Positions 57,007-64,000 of a stretch of 64,000 bases of DNA are shown here, piece after piece. The notes below the pieces were generated by a model. The model searched no databases and was not told the origin of the DNA. It was given only the letters and a program-made list of their open reading frames with translations. The DNA is from an uncultured Eubacteriales bacterium. Its GTDB lineage: Bacteria; Bacillota; Clostridia; Oscillospirales; Oscillospiraceae. A program made the position numbers and the translations under genes. The stretch lies in contig URBH01000003.1 in the NCBI GenBank assembly GCA_900546075.1, positions 1 to 64,000 on the forward strand, read 5' to 3'. Positions within the stretch are counted from its first letter, which is position 1, and the number at the start of each line of letters is the position of its first letter.

Positions 57007-57951
57007 TCACCAGTCCGCCCGAAGCTCTTTTGCCAGGGGCAGGGTGTGGAATATTTCTGCTGTGATGGATTTGTAGGCGTTCACATCCGTGGTTTTCCGC
57101 AGCTGCTTTCCCAGCTTTTCGCTGCCCTCAAAACGGCGCAGGAGGTAAAACCAGTTCTCCTTCAGACGGAACATGGCGTTCCGGGCGCCGCCGAAATCCC
57201 GGGTGTAGACTTCCAGCAGCTCACTGAAGAAGGCTTCCAGAGTCGCCGCGGTGGTGCCGCCGGGGGTGAGCATTCCGGGGTCGCCGATCAGACCCCGGCC
57301 GATCATTAGGGAATCTATCTGAGGGTATTTCTTCTCAAAATCCCGGATTTGGGCGGGAGTACACAGATTTCCGTTGTAACAGAGTGGGCTTTTGCTGTTT
57401 TCCACGGCGTAGTCAAACCAGTCAAAATGAATGGGACTGCTGTAAAATTCCTGGCGCACCCTTGGGTGGACGGTCAGCTCCCGGATGGGGTAGCGATTGA
57501 AAATGCCCAGCAGCGCTGGGAATTCCTCCGGCGACTGCATCCCCAGCCGGGTTTTTACGGAAACGGCAATGGGACACTTGGAAAAAACGGCGTCCAGAAA
57601 CCGGTCGAGATCTTCCGGGTCAGCCAGCATCCCGGCACCCTTTCCCTTGGCGGTGACCGTCCCGGAGGGGCAGCCCAGATTGAGGTTGACCTCGTCATAG
57701 CCCCGGTCGCGGATGACCTCCGACGCCCAGAGAAAATCCTCCGGCACCTTGGTCAGCACCTGAGGGACGGCGGCAAAGTCCACGCTGTCCGCTTCCGGCA
57801 ATTCCCGGCTTTCCCGTTGGGTAAGCTGGCGGTGGACGGTGGGGGAGAAGAAGGGCATATAATACCGGTCAACCCCGGGGAAATATTTGTGGTGAAGACG
57901 GCGGTAAACGCTGTCCGTCAGCCCCTCCATGGGGGCAAAATAGTGGCGCAT
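57007..57951 (-). CDS. dus: tRNA-dihydrouridine synthase
   Basis: This 314-residue FMN TIM-barrel enzyme reduces uridines in tRNA D-loops. It begins MRHYFAPMEGLTDSVYRR. The catalytic Cys is in NLGCPSGTVTAKGKGAGML (Cys94), with further family blocks SVKTRLGM, LTVHPRVRQEFYS and MIGRGLIGDPGM. ATG at 57951 follows GGAG; the frame is open upstream into the rnjA terminator. It lies directly downstream of rnjA. Which uridine it modifies cannot be told. Confidence 0.93.
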   Translation of the reverse strand: MRHYFAPMEGLTDSVYRRLHHKYFPGVDRYYMPFFSPTVHRQLTQRESRELPEADSVDFAAVPQVLTKVPEDFLWASEVIRDRGYDEVNLNLGCPSGTVTAKGKGAGMLADPEDLDRFLDAVFSKCPIAVSVKTRLGMQSPEEFPALLGIFNRYPIRELTVHPRVRQEFYSSPIHFDWFDYAVENSKSPLCYNGNLCTPAQIRDFEKKYPQIDSLMIGRGLIGDPGMLTPGGTTAATLEAFFSELLEVYTRDFGGARNAMFRLKENWFYLLRRFEGSEKLGKQLRKTTDVNAYKSITAEIFHTLPLAKELRADW

Positions 57952-57974
57952 AGGCGTTCTCCAAGGATGTACAC

Positions 57975-58036
57975 AAATGCAGAATGAAGCACTTTGGGGC
58001 GGGAAACCGCCCCGAAAGAAGCCTTCATTCTGCATT
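57975..58036 (-). terminator. Long terminator hairpin after rnjA
   Basis: aaatgcagaatgaag pairs with cttcattctgcattt, then an inner ggggcgg/ccgcccc stem with a gaaa loop. It spans 62 bases directly past the rnjA stop. Confidence 0.75.
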
Positions 58037-58046
58037 TTATATTTCA

Positions 58047-59702
58047 TCAGATTTCCATAATCACGGGCAGAATCATGGGATTGCGCTTGGTGGTCTTATA
58101 GAGGTAGCCGCTCAGGTCGTTCTTGATGGCGGACTTGATGGCCGACCAGTCCCGCACCCGCTTGCGCTGGCAGCGGTCGATGGCCTCCATGGCGACCTCC
58201 TTCAATTCGTCCATCAGTTCTTCGGACTCCTTGACGTAGATGAAGCCACGGGTGATGATGTCCGGGCCGGTGATGACGCTGCCGTCCTCGCTGCTCAGGT
58301 TCACGCACACCACGATCATGCCGTCCTCGGCAAGGTGCTTGCGATCCCGTAGCACCACGCTGCCCACGTCACCCACGCCGCTGCCGTCCACGAACACCCG
58401 CCCGGCGGGGACGGTGCCGTTGACCTTGCAGGTCTTGCCGGTGAACTCGAAGACGGTGCCGATTTCGCCGATGTGAATGTCCCGGGGGTTCATGCCCATG
58501 GACTGCGCCAGCTTGGCGTGGAGCTGCAAATGCCGCTGCTCGCCGTGGACGGGGATGAAGAATTTGGGCTTTACCAGCCCGTGGACGATTTTCAGCTCCT
58601 CCTGACAGGCGTGGCCGGAGACGTGAAGTCCCTCGCTCTTTTCATACACCACGTCCGCACCCTTGCGGTACAGCTCGTTGATGATGTTGCTGATGGACTT
58701 TTCGTTGCCGGGAATGGCGGAGGCGGAAATGATGATCCGGTCGCCGGCGGTGATGTCCACCTGCTTGTGGGTGCTGAACGCCATCCGGTACAGGGCGGAC
58801 ATGTTTTCGCCCTGAGAGCCGGTAGAGACGATGACGATCTTATTCTTGGGAAGGCTCTTGATGGAAGCCAAATCCACAATGGTTCCCGGCTTCACCTTCA
58901 GATAGCCCAGCTCCTGAGCAACTTTCAGCATGTTCTCCATACTCCGGCCGGAGACGGCGACCTTGCGGCCATAGCGCTGGGCGGTGGAGAGAATGGACTG
59001 AATGCGGTGCATGTTGGAGGCAAAGGTGGTAACGATGATCCGCTGGTCGCAGTTGCGGAACTGCCGGTCAAGGCTGTCGGCGACCACGTTTTCGCTGGGG
59101 GTGTAGCCCTGCCGTTCTACGTTGGTGGAGTCCGCCAGCATCGCCAGTACGCCCTGATTTCCCAGTTCGCCCAGCCGCGCCAGGTCCATCATGCCGTCGT
59201 GGGAGGTGGGGTCAATCTTGAAGTCGCCGGTGAATATCACCGTACCCACGGGGGTGCGGATGGCGAAGGCCACCGCGTCGGGGATGGAGTGGTTCACGTG
59301 GATGAACTCCACGGTGAAGCATCCTGCCTTCACCACGTCACCGGGCTTGTGGGTGACGAGCTTGACCTTGTCCGCCAGCCGGTGCTCCTCCAGTTTCAGC
59401 TTGATCAGACCGCAGGTCATGGAGGTACTGTGGATGGGGCAGTTCACGTCCCGCATGGCGTAGGGGATGGAACCAATGTGGTCTTCGTGGCCGTGGGTGA
59501 TGAACATGCCCCGCAGCTTTTTCTGGTTGGCCACAAGATAGGTAAAATCGGGGATGACCAGATCGACGCCGTACATGTCCTCCTCCGGGAAGCCCACGCC
59601 GCAGTCGACCACGATCATATCTTTTCCGTATTCCAGGACGGTACAGTTCTTGCCGATCTCGTCAAGGCCGCCCAGAGGAATAATTTTCAGTTTTTCTGCC
59701 AA
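58047..59702 (-). CDS. rnjA: Ribonuclease J
   Basis: This 551-residue metallo-beta-lactamase/beta-CASP nuclease has the metal motif HGHEDH (residues 70-75), GDFKID and the beta-CASP blocks. RNase J has 5'-3' exonuclease and endonuclease activity and is central to mRNA decay and rRNA maturation in Firmicutes. The start appears to be TTG at 59702, with AAAGGAG 12 bases upstream. It is the only RNase J in the window, so J1 versus J2 status is open. Its product would process many of the structured transcripts here. Confidence 0.95.
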   Translation of the reverse strand: MAEKLKIIPLGGLDEIGKNCTVLEYGKDMIVVDCGVGFPEEDMYGVDLVIPDFTYLVANQKKLRGMFITHGHEDHIGSIPYAMRDVNCPIHSTSMTCGLIKLKLEEHRLADKVKLVTHKPGDVVKAGCFTVEFIHVNHSIPDAVAFAIRTPVGTVIFTGDFKIDPTSHDGMMDLARLGELGNQGVLAMLADSTNVERQGYTPSENVVADSLDRQFRNCDQRIIVTTFASNMHRIQSILSTAQRYGRKVAVSGRSMENMLKVAQELGYLKVKPGTIVDLASIKSLPKNKIVIVSTGSQGENMSALYRMAFSTHKQVDITAGDRIIISASAIPGNEKSISNIINELYRKGADVVYEKSEGLHVSGHACQEELKIVHGLVKPKFFIPVHGEQRHLQLHAKLAQSMGMNPRDIHIGEIGTVFEFTGKTCKVNGTVPAGRVFVDGSGVGDVGSVVLRDRKHLAEDGMIVVCVNLSSEDGSVITGPDIITRGFIYVKESEELMDELKEVAMEAIDRCQRKRVRDWSAIKSAIKNDLSGYLYKTTKRNPMILPVIMEI

Positions 59703-59900
59703 TTTAGATGATAACTCCTTTCAAAATGTACATGGAAATGCCATAGAGGCACAACAAGCAGGCAGCCGCTTTCCTCAGAATCCGACCCCGAATCGCCGTT
59801 TCCTTGAAAAAACGCCTGCAATGTTTTTTTGTCTTTGCGGGAAGCGCATCCGCGTTTCCCAAATGCCCGGGTAAAGCCCGTCCCCGGCGCTGGCCAATAT
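59703..59900 (-). promoter_or_regulatory. Structured 5' leader of rnjA
   Basis: About 190 bases separate the predicted transcription start from the TTG start. Small hairpins include gggaa-g-cgc/gcg-t-ttccc (about 59839-59861). One frame through it would encode a hydrophobic peptide ending LLCLYGISMYILKGVII, one base before the rnjA start, but no supported start codon precedes it. Confidence 0.35.
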
Positions 59901-59909
59901 AGTATAACA
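59901..59909 (-). promoter_or_regulatory. Extended -10 promoter of rnjA
   Basis: On the minus strand TGTTATACT gives an extended -10 (TG-n-TATACT). No good -35 was found at the usual distance. Confidence 0.45.
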
Positions 59910-59972
59910 CAGTTTCGGGAAAAAGTATACAATTTTTTTGCGGTCTTTTTTACGGATTTGACGGAAAAAGAG

Positions 59973-60001
59973 TTGCACCTTTTGGCTGGATTTGCTATAA
60001 T
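59973..60001 (+). promoter_or_regulatory. Promoter of the gdpP operon
   Basis: TTGCAC (59973-59978), a 17-bp spacer and a perfect TATAAT (59996-60001), about 50 bases before the gdpP start. Confidence 0.8.
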
Positions 60002-60058
60002 ATCGGGTATAGTATGGATTAGTGTGGCTGATTGCCGCCGGAAGGAGGACGTTTGGCA

Positions 60059-62035
60059 GTGAATCGAAAGCTGGGAAGACTGCTCAGACCCGGGATGGGT
60101 GCATACTTTTTCGTGATGGCCGCTTTCTGCGCCGCGGCGCTGCTGGTGGGGCATTACTGGCTGGCCGCCGGAGAAATGGCGGTGACGGTGGTCACGTTCC
60201 TACTGTACGTTCTGGACAGGACACGTCGGGAACGGAAAATTCAGCAGTATATCCAGTCCGCTTCCAATACCCTGGAAGCTTCCAGCGGCGGGGAAGCGCC
60301 CCTGCCTGCGGTGATGGTTCGCCTGGGGGACGGAGACATCGTCTGGGGCAACCACCGTTTCAGCGAGCTGACGGGGTACGCCGACACCATGACCCAGCTG
60401 CGGCTGGAGGAGGTGCTGCCGGACTTCACCCTGGACTGGCTCACCGCCGGAAAAACGGAAAGCCCCCATGACGCGATTCTGGGCAACCGCCGCTACCGGG
60501 TATACGGAACCACCATCCGGGCGGAGGACAACCGGGGCACCATGCTGGGCGTGCTGTATTTTTCCGACCTGACGGAGCTGTATCAGGTGCGGGACGAGTA
60601 TATCCGCTCCCGGCCTGTGGTTGCCATCATTCTCATTGATAACTACGAGGAACTGACCAAAAACTTGACGGAAAGCGCCATTTCCTCTCTGAACGCCAAG
60701 TTGAACGAAACCATCACCCGGTGGACGGAGGGCTACAGCGGCCTGCTTCGCCGGTTGGAGCGCAACCGTTTCCTGTTCATTTTCGAGAAGCGGGACTTAG
60801 AACGGGCGAAGGAAAACAAGTTCTCCCTGCTGGAAGACATTCACGAGATCGTCAATTCCTCCGGCCTGCCCGCCTCCATTTCCATCGGCCTGGGCGTGGA
60901 CGGCGAGAGCTTCGAGGAAAGCTATGACTTTGCCGCCCTGGGAATCGAGATGGCGCTGAGCCGTGGCGGCGATCAGGCGGTCATCAAGGATCGGGTCAAC
61001 TTCAATTTCTACGGCGGACGGAACCGGGAAGCGGATTACCGCAGCAAGGTGCGCTCCCGTGTGACGGCCAATTCCCTGATGGAGCTGATCGGTCAGAGCG
61101 GCCGGGTGTTCATCATGGGACACAAAAACGCCGACCTGGACGCCGTGGGCGCGGCCATGGGCATCAGCTGCCTGTGCCGGAAAAAAGGCAAGAAGGCCAA
61201 TATCGTCATCGATCTGGAAAACAACGCTGCCGAGAAGCTGATCGAGGAAATCCAGGCGGTTCCGGAATACCGGGATGTGTTCGTGTCCGGCCAGGACGCC
61301 CTGCTGATGGCGGACAACCGGAGCATCCTCGTGGTGGTGGACACCAACCGGCCGGATCAGGTGGAGTGCAGACCGCTGCTTGAAGCCATTTCCAAGGTCT
61401 GCGTGGTAGACCATCACCGCCGGGCGGCGGATTATATCAACCCCGTGGTGGTCAACCTGCATGAGCCATACGCCTCCTCGGCGGCGGAGCTGGTGACGGA
61501 GGTGCTCATGTACGCCGTGGAGAAGAAGGACGTGCTGCCCATCGAAGCGGAAAGCCTGATGGCGGGCATCTGCCTGGACACCAAGTTCTTCAACGTCCGT
61601 ACCGGCGAGCGTACCTTTGAGGCCGCGGCCGTTCTGCGCCGTCTGGGCGCTGACACCACGGAGGTCAAGAAGCTGATGCAGAACGACTTCCAGGACACCA
61701 TGGCGAAGTATCAGATCATCAAATCCTCCCGCCTGTACCGGCAGGAGATCGCCATTGCGGCGCTGAACACCCCCACGACCCGGGTGCTGGCAGCCCAGGC
61801 GGCGGACGAGCTATTGAATATTTCCGGCATTACCGCCTCCTTCGTCCTCTATCCGGACGGAGATCAGGTGATCATTTCCGCCCGAAGCATCGGCAGCGCC
61901 AACGTCCAGATGATTCTGGAACCTCTGGGCGGCGGCGGCAACACTGCTACGGCCGGTGCGCAGATGAAGGACATCACCGTCAAGGATGCCCTGGACGAGC
62001 TGGTGGCGTCCATTGATAAATTCTACGAAGAATAA
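60059..62035 (+). CDS. gdpP: Cyclic-di-AMP phosphodiesterase GdpP
   Basis: GdpP degrades the second messenger c-di-AMP to pApA and so affects cell-wall and osmotic balance. This 658-residue membrane protein has two N-terminal helices (about 13-60), a PAS-like domain (about 75-165), a degenerate GGDEF domain (about 175-300, with SRGGDQAV instead of GGDEF) and a DHH/DHHA1 domain with MGHKNADLDAVG and VVDHHRRA. All key DHH metal residues are present. GTG at 60059 is chosen; a TTG two codons earlier is closer to the AAGGAGG and is also possible. The order gdpP-rplI-dnaB is that of B. subtilis. Confidence 0.95.
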   Translation: MNRKLGRLLRPGMGAYFFVMAAFCAAALLVGHYWLAAGEMAVTVVTFLLYVLDRTRRERKIQQYIQSASNTLEASSGGEAPLPAVMVRLGDGDIVWGNHRFSELTGYADTMTQLRLEEVLPDFTLDWLTAGKTESPHDAILGNRRYRVYGTTIRAEDNRGTMLGVLYFSDLTELYQVRDEYIRSRPVVAIILIDNYEELTKNLTESAISSLNAKLNETITRWTEGYSGLLRRLERNRFLFIFEKRDLERAKENKFSLLEDIHEIVNSSGLPASISIGLGVDGESFEESYDFAALGIEMALSRGGDQAVIKDRVNFNFYGGRNREADYRSKVRSRVTANSLMELIGQSGRVFIMGHKNADLDAVGAAMGISCLCRKKGKKANIVIDLENNAAEKLIEEIQAVPEYRDVFVSGQDALLMADNRSILVVVDTNRPDQVECRPLLEAISKVCVVDHHRRAADYINPVVVNLHEPYASSAAELVTEVLMYAVEKKDVLPIEAESLMAGICLDTKFFNVRTGERTFEAAAVLRRLGADTTEVKKLMQNDFQDTMAKYQIIKSSRLYRQEIAIAALNTPTTRVLAAQAADELLNISGITASFVLYPDGDQVIISARSIGSANVQMILEPLGGGGNTATAGAQMKDITVKDALDELVASIDKFYEE

Positions 62036-62040
62036 ACCAG

Positions 62041-62069
62041 GCCAAACGCTGTTTTAACGGCAGTTTGGC
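62041..62069 (+). other. Intercistronic hairpin between gdpP and rplI
   Basis: gccaaac-ctg pairs with cag-tttggc around a T-rich loop, with one bulge. It may act as an attenuator or processing site before the ribosomal protein gene. Confidence 0.45.
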
Positions 62070-62102
62070 GTACATATCATACCGATTAAGGAGACTGTTA
62101 CA

Positions 62103-62546
62103 ATGAAAGTAATTCTGCTGCAAGATGTAAAAGGAAAGGGCAAAAAGGGACAGATGATCGAGGTTTCTGACGGCTACGCCCGGAACTACATGCTGCCCCG
62201 GAAGCTGGCCACGGAGGCGACTCCCGACGCCGTGAACACCATGCGCATGAACGACAAGGCCAACCAGGAGCGTATTGCCCGGGAAAAGGCCGAGGCCATG
62301 GAGACCGCCGGAAAGCTGCGGGAGATGACCGTTACCGTGGCCGCCAAGGGCGGCGGCGCGGGACGTCTGTTCGGCTCCGTGACCAATCAGGAAATCGCCG
62401 ACGCCCTGGCCAAGACCGGCATCAAGCTGGACAAGCGGAAGATCACCATTGCCGAGCCCATCAAGAATGTGGGTACGTACACCGTTACCTGCAAGCTGGG
62501 CTATGAGATTTCCGCGCCGCTGACGGTGAAGATCGTCGAAGCGTAA
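62103..62546 (+). CDS. rplI: 50S ribosomal protein L9
   Basis: This 147-residue protein begins [17 protein letters not shown], with [13 protein letters not shown] in the N-terminal domain, a long central helix and the C-terminal RNA-binding domain ([25 protein letters not shown]). L9 binds 23S rRNA at the base of the L1 stalk. Length and motifs are standard. The RBS is AAGGAG. Confidence 0.98.
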   Translation: MKVILLQDVKGKGKKGQMIEVSDGYARNYMLPRKLATEATPDAVNTMRMNDKANQERIAREKAEAMETAGKLREMTVTVAAKGGGAGRLFGSVTNQEIADALAKTGIKLDKRKITIAEPIKNVGTYTVTCKLGYEISAPLTVKIVEA

Positions 62547-62588
62547 GATTCGGCAGCATACTATTCTATAGAGAAAGGAGAATTTGCC

Positions 62589-63926
62589 ATGGATGAGGAA
62601 CTTCTGTCCCGGCAGCAGCCCCAGTCTTTGGAGGCGGAGCAGGCGGTTCTGGGTTCCATTCTCATCGACAGCCGGTGCATTACGGATGTGGTGGGCATTG
62701 TGAAGCCGGAGGACTTTTACCTACAGCAGAACCGGGAGATTTATGAAGCCATCTATACCATGTTCAACTTCTCCCAGACCATTGACCCGGTCACGGTGCT
62801 GGACAAGCTGAAGGAGCTGGGCTATTACCACGACAATTCCCGGGATTACATCCTCCAATTGATGGAGATCACCCCCACCGCCGCCAATGTGGCGCGCTAT
62901 GCGGCCATTGTTCAGGAAAAATCCATGCTTCGGGGACTGAATCAGGCCGCGACGGACATTCAGCAGATGGTGTCGGAAGAGGTGGGAACCCCCGCCGAGA
63001 TGCTGGAATCTGCGGAAAAGAAAATTTACGCCCTGCGCAAGGGCGAGCGGGGCGACTCTCTGGAGCATATCGGCACGACGCTGCACAAGGTGTTTGACCG
63101 CCTGACGGAGCTGAGCCAGTCGGACTCCCTGATTCCCGGCCTGTCCACCGGCCTGCGGGATCTGGACACCCGGATCAACGGACTGAACAAGTCTGACCTT
63201 CTGCTCATCGCCGCCCGGCCTGCTATGGGTAAATCCGCCTTTGCGCTGAACATCGGCGTCAGTGTAGCAAAAAAATACAAAAAAACCGTGGCTATTTTCA
63301 ACCTGGAAATGTCCCGGGAGCAGCTGGCCATGCGTCTGCTTGCCAGCGAGGGCTTTGTGGAGCTGCAAAAGCTGGCCACGGGCAAGCTCAGCGAGGACGA
63401 GTGGAGCAAGCTGTGCATCGCCTCCGCCGCCCTGAGCCAGACGGACATTCGCATTGACGACAATCCCTCCGTCACCGTGGCGGATATCAACGCCAAGTGC
63501 CGCCGCCTGGACAATCTGGGGCTGGTCATCATCGACTATTTGCAGCTGATGCAGGGTTCCGGCTACGGCAAGAACAGCGACAACCGTGTCACCGTGGTGG
63601 GCGAAATCTCCCGCTCCCTGAAAATCATGGCGAAGGAGCTGGACGTGCCGGTGATCTGCCTGAGCCAGCTGTCCCGTGCGGTGGAGAGCCGCACCGACAA
63701 GCGGCCGATTCTGTCCGATCTCCGGGAATCCGGCGCCATCGAGCAGGATGCCGACTCGGTGATGTTCCTGTACCGGGACGAATATTATCACGAAAACACC
63801 GAGGACAAGGGCGTGGCGGAGTGCATCGTCGCCAAGAACCGTCACGGCGAAACCGGCGCGGTGAAGATGCAGTGGATCGGACAGTATCAGACCTTTGCCG
63901 ACCGGGAGTGGAAACATGCGGAATAA
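62589..63926 (+). CDS. dnaB: Replicative DNA helicase
   Basis: This 445-residue hexameric helicase (called DnaC in Bacillus) has the N-terminal primase-binding domain (PQSLEAEQAVLGSILID...) and a RecA-type motor with Walker A ARPAMGKSAF (about residue 208). It also has the NLEMSREQLAMRLL and VIIDYLQLM (Walker B) blocks and SQLSRAVE(S)R. It unwinds DNA at the fork. The RBS is AAAGGAG. The next gene's start overlaps its end by 11 bases. Confidence 0.97.
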   Translation: MDEELLSRQQPQSLEAEQAVLGSILIDSRCITDVVGIVKPEDFYLQQNREIYEAIYTMFNFSQTIDPVTVLDKLKELGYYHDNSRDYILQLMEITPTAANVARYAAIVQEKSMLRGLNQAATDIQQMVSEEVGTPAEMLESAEKKIYALRKGERGDSLEHIGTTLHKVFDRLTELSQSDSLIPGLSTGLRDLDTRINGLNKSDLLLIAARPAMGKSAFALNIGVSVAKKYKKTVAIFNLEMSREQLAMRLLASEGFVELQKLATGKLSEDEWSKLCIASAALSQTDIRIDDNPSVTVADINAKCRRLDNLGLVIIDYLQLMQGSGYGKNSDNRVTVVGEISRSLKIMAKELDVPVICLSQLSRAVESRTDKRPILSDLRESGAIEQDADSVMFLYRDEYYHENTEDKGVAECIVAKNRHGETGAVKMQWIGQYQTFADREWKHAE

Positions 63927-64000
63927 GCTCTTGCGGATGATCCGGCAGTATGATATGATGGCGCCGGGAGATACGGTCATCTGTGCCGTCTCCGGCGGGG
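63916..64000 (+). CDS. tilS: tRNA(Ile)-lysidine synthetase-like protein, N-terminal fragment
   Basis: Only 28 codons are in the window: MRNKLLRMIRQYDMMAPGDT, then VICAVSGG. The VSGG start of a PP-loop ATP pyrophosphatase motif after the MxxPGDxVxxA pattern fits TilS, and also the related TtcA family. It overlaps dnaB by 11 bases. The gene is cut by the window end, not visibly broken. Confidence 0.65.
   Translation, partial: MRNKLLRMIRQYDMMAPGDTVICAVSGG

Noticed and set aside
59829..60062. A 77-codon plus-strand frame before gdpP
   Set aside because: It spans the gdpP promoter and both intergenic promoters. The C-terminal hydrophobic stretch is chance coding of AT-rich promoter DNA.

Overview
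This 64-kb window comes from a GC-rich, spore-forming Firmicute of the class Clostridia. It most resembles gut Oscillospiraceae/Ruminococcaceae, but that placement rests on gene content and order, not on a database comparison. Supporting signs are spoIIID with a candidate SigE-type promoter, a T-box leader before ileS, the yggS-sepF-divIVA-ileS order, the miaB-mutS-mutL-miaA-hfq order, RNase J, and gdpP-rplI-dnaB. Nearly all coding space is used by intact genes with clear ribosome binding sites.

Layout. 0-2.1 kb: an ECF sigma/anti-sigma pair and spoIIID. 2.3-7.1 kb: an AI-2E/PerM-type membrane protein, then an apgM-serC-serA operon (serine synthesis). 7.3-12 kb: a GntR-controlled ABC exporter, a MATE exporter and a cation diffusion facilitator. 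12.3-24.5 kb: a catabolic island with an FCD-type regulator, a nucleotide-sugar-type epimerase, two amide hydrolases (formamidase/acetamidase and cyclase families), a cytoplasmic sialidase-like propeller, a BMP-type (nucleoside/purine-like) ABC importer, an SDR dehydrogenase and an allantoinase/dihydropyrimidinase-like amidohydrolase. Its two arms diverge from one control region that holds two well-formed promoters and two copies of a 19-bp operator-like motif. 24.8-38.2 kb: a peptide/muropeptide salvage region with an oligopeptide ABC importer, LD-carboxypeptidase, class-A-beta-lactamase-fold serine hydrolase, NlpC/P60 peptidase, D-aminopeptidase, M42 aminopeptidase, an FMN alpha-hydroxyacid oxidase and a D-amino-acid aminotransferase. 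38.2-53.6 kb: housekeeping genes (FAD dehydrogenase, tRNA-Tyr and tRNA-Thr, T-box-ileS, divIVA, sepF, yggS, hfq, miaA, mutL, a CPBP protease, mutS, miaB). 53.8-64 kb: a zinc-ribbon/PPIase membrane protein, a second ECF sigma/anti-sigma pair, a dus gene, rnjA, gdpP, rplI, dnaB and the start of a tilS-like gene.

The most unusual signal is non-coding. A family of about 145-170-bp intergenic elements recurs at 12.1, 13.2, 24.5, 30.4, 34.6 and 56.8 kb. Each is a chain of four to six stem-loops. Stem sequences differ between copies while both arms stay complementary, and three copies share the linker GAAATGTATKGACTT (K is T or G). The better-preserved copies start with TACTATTT at or a few bases from a stop codon and end in GTAT. 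Two copies at the left and one at the right bracket the catabolic island in inverted orientation. One degraded copy carries a nested 161-bp palindromic MITE flanked by a CTAA duplication.

The catabolic island is the best candidate for an undescribed pathway: uptake and stepwise opening of a cyclic amide or ureide, possibly sugar-linked. Its substrate is not known from the sequence.
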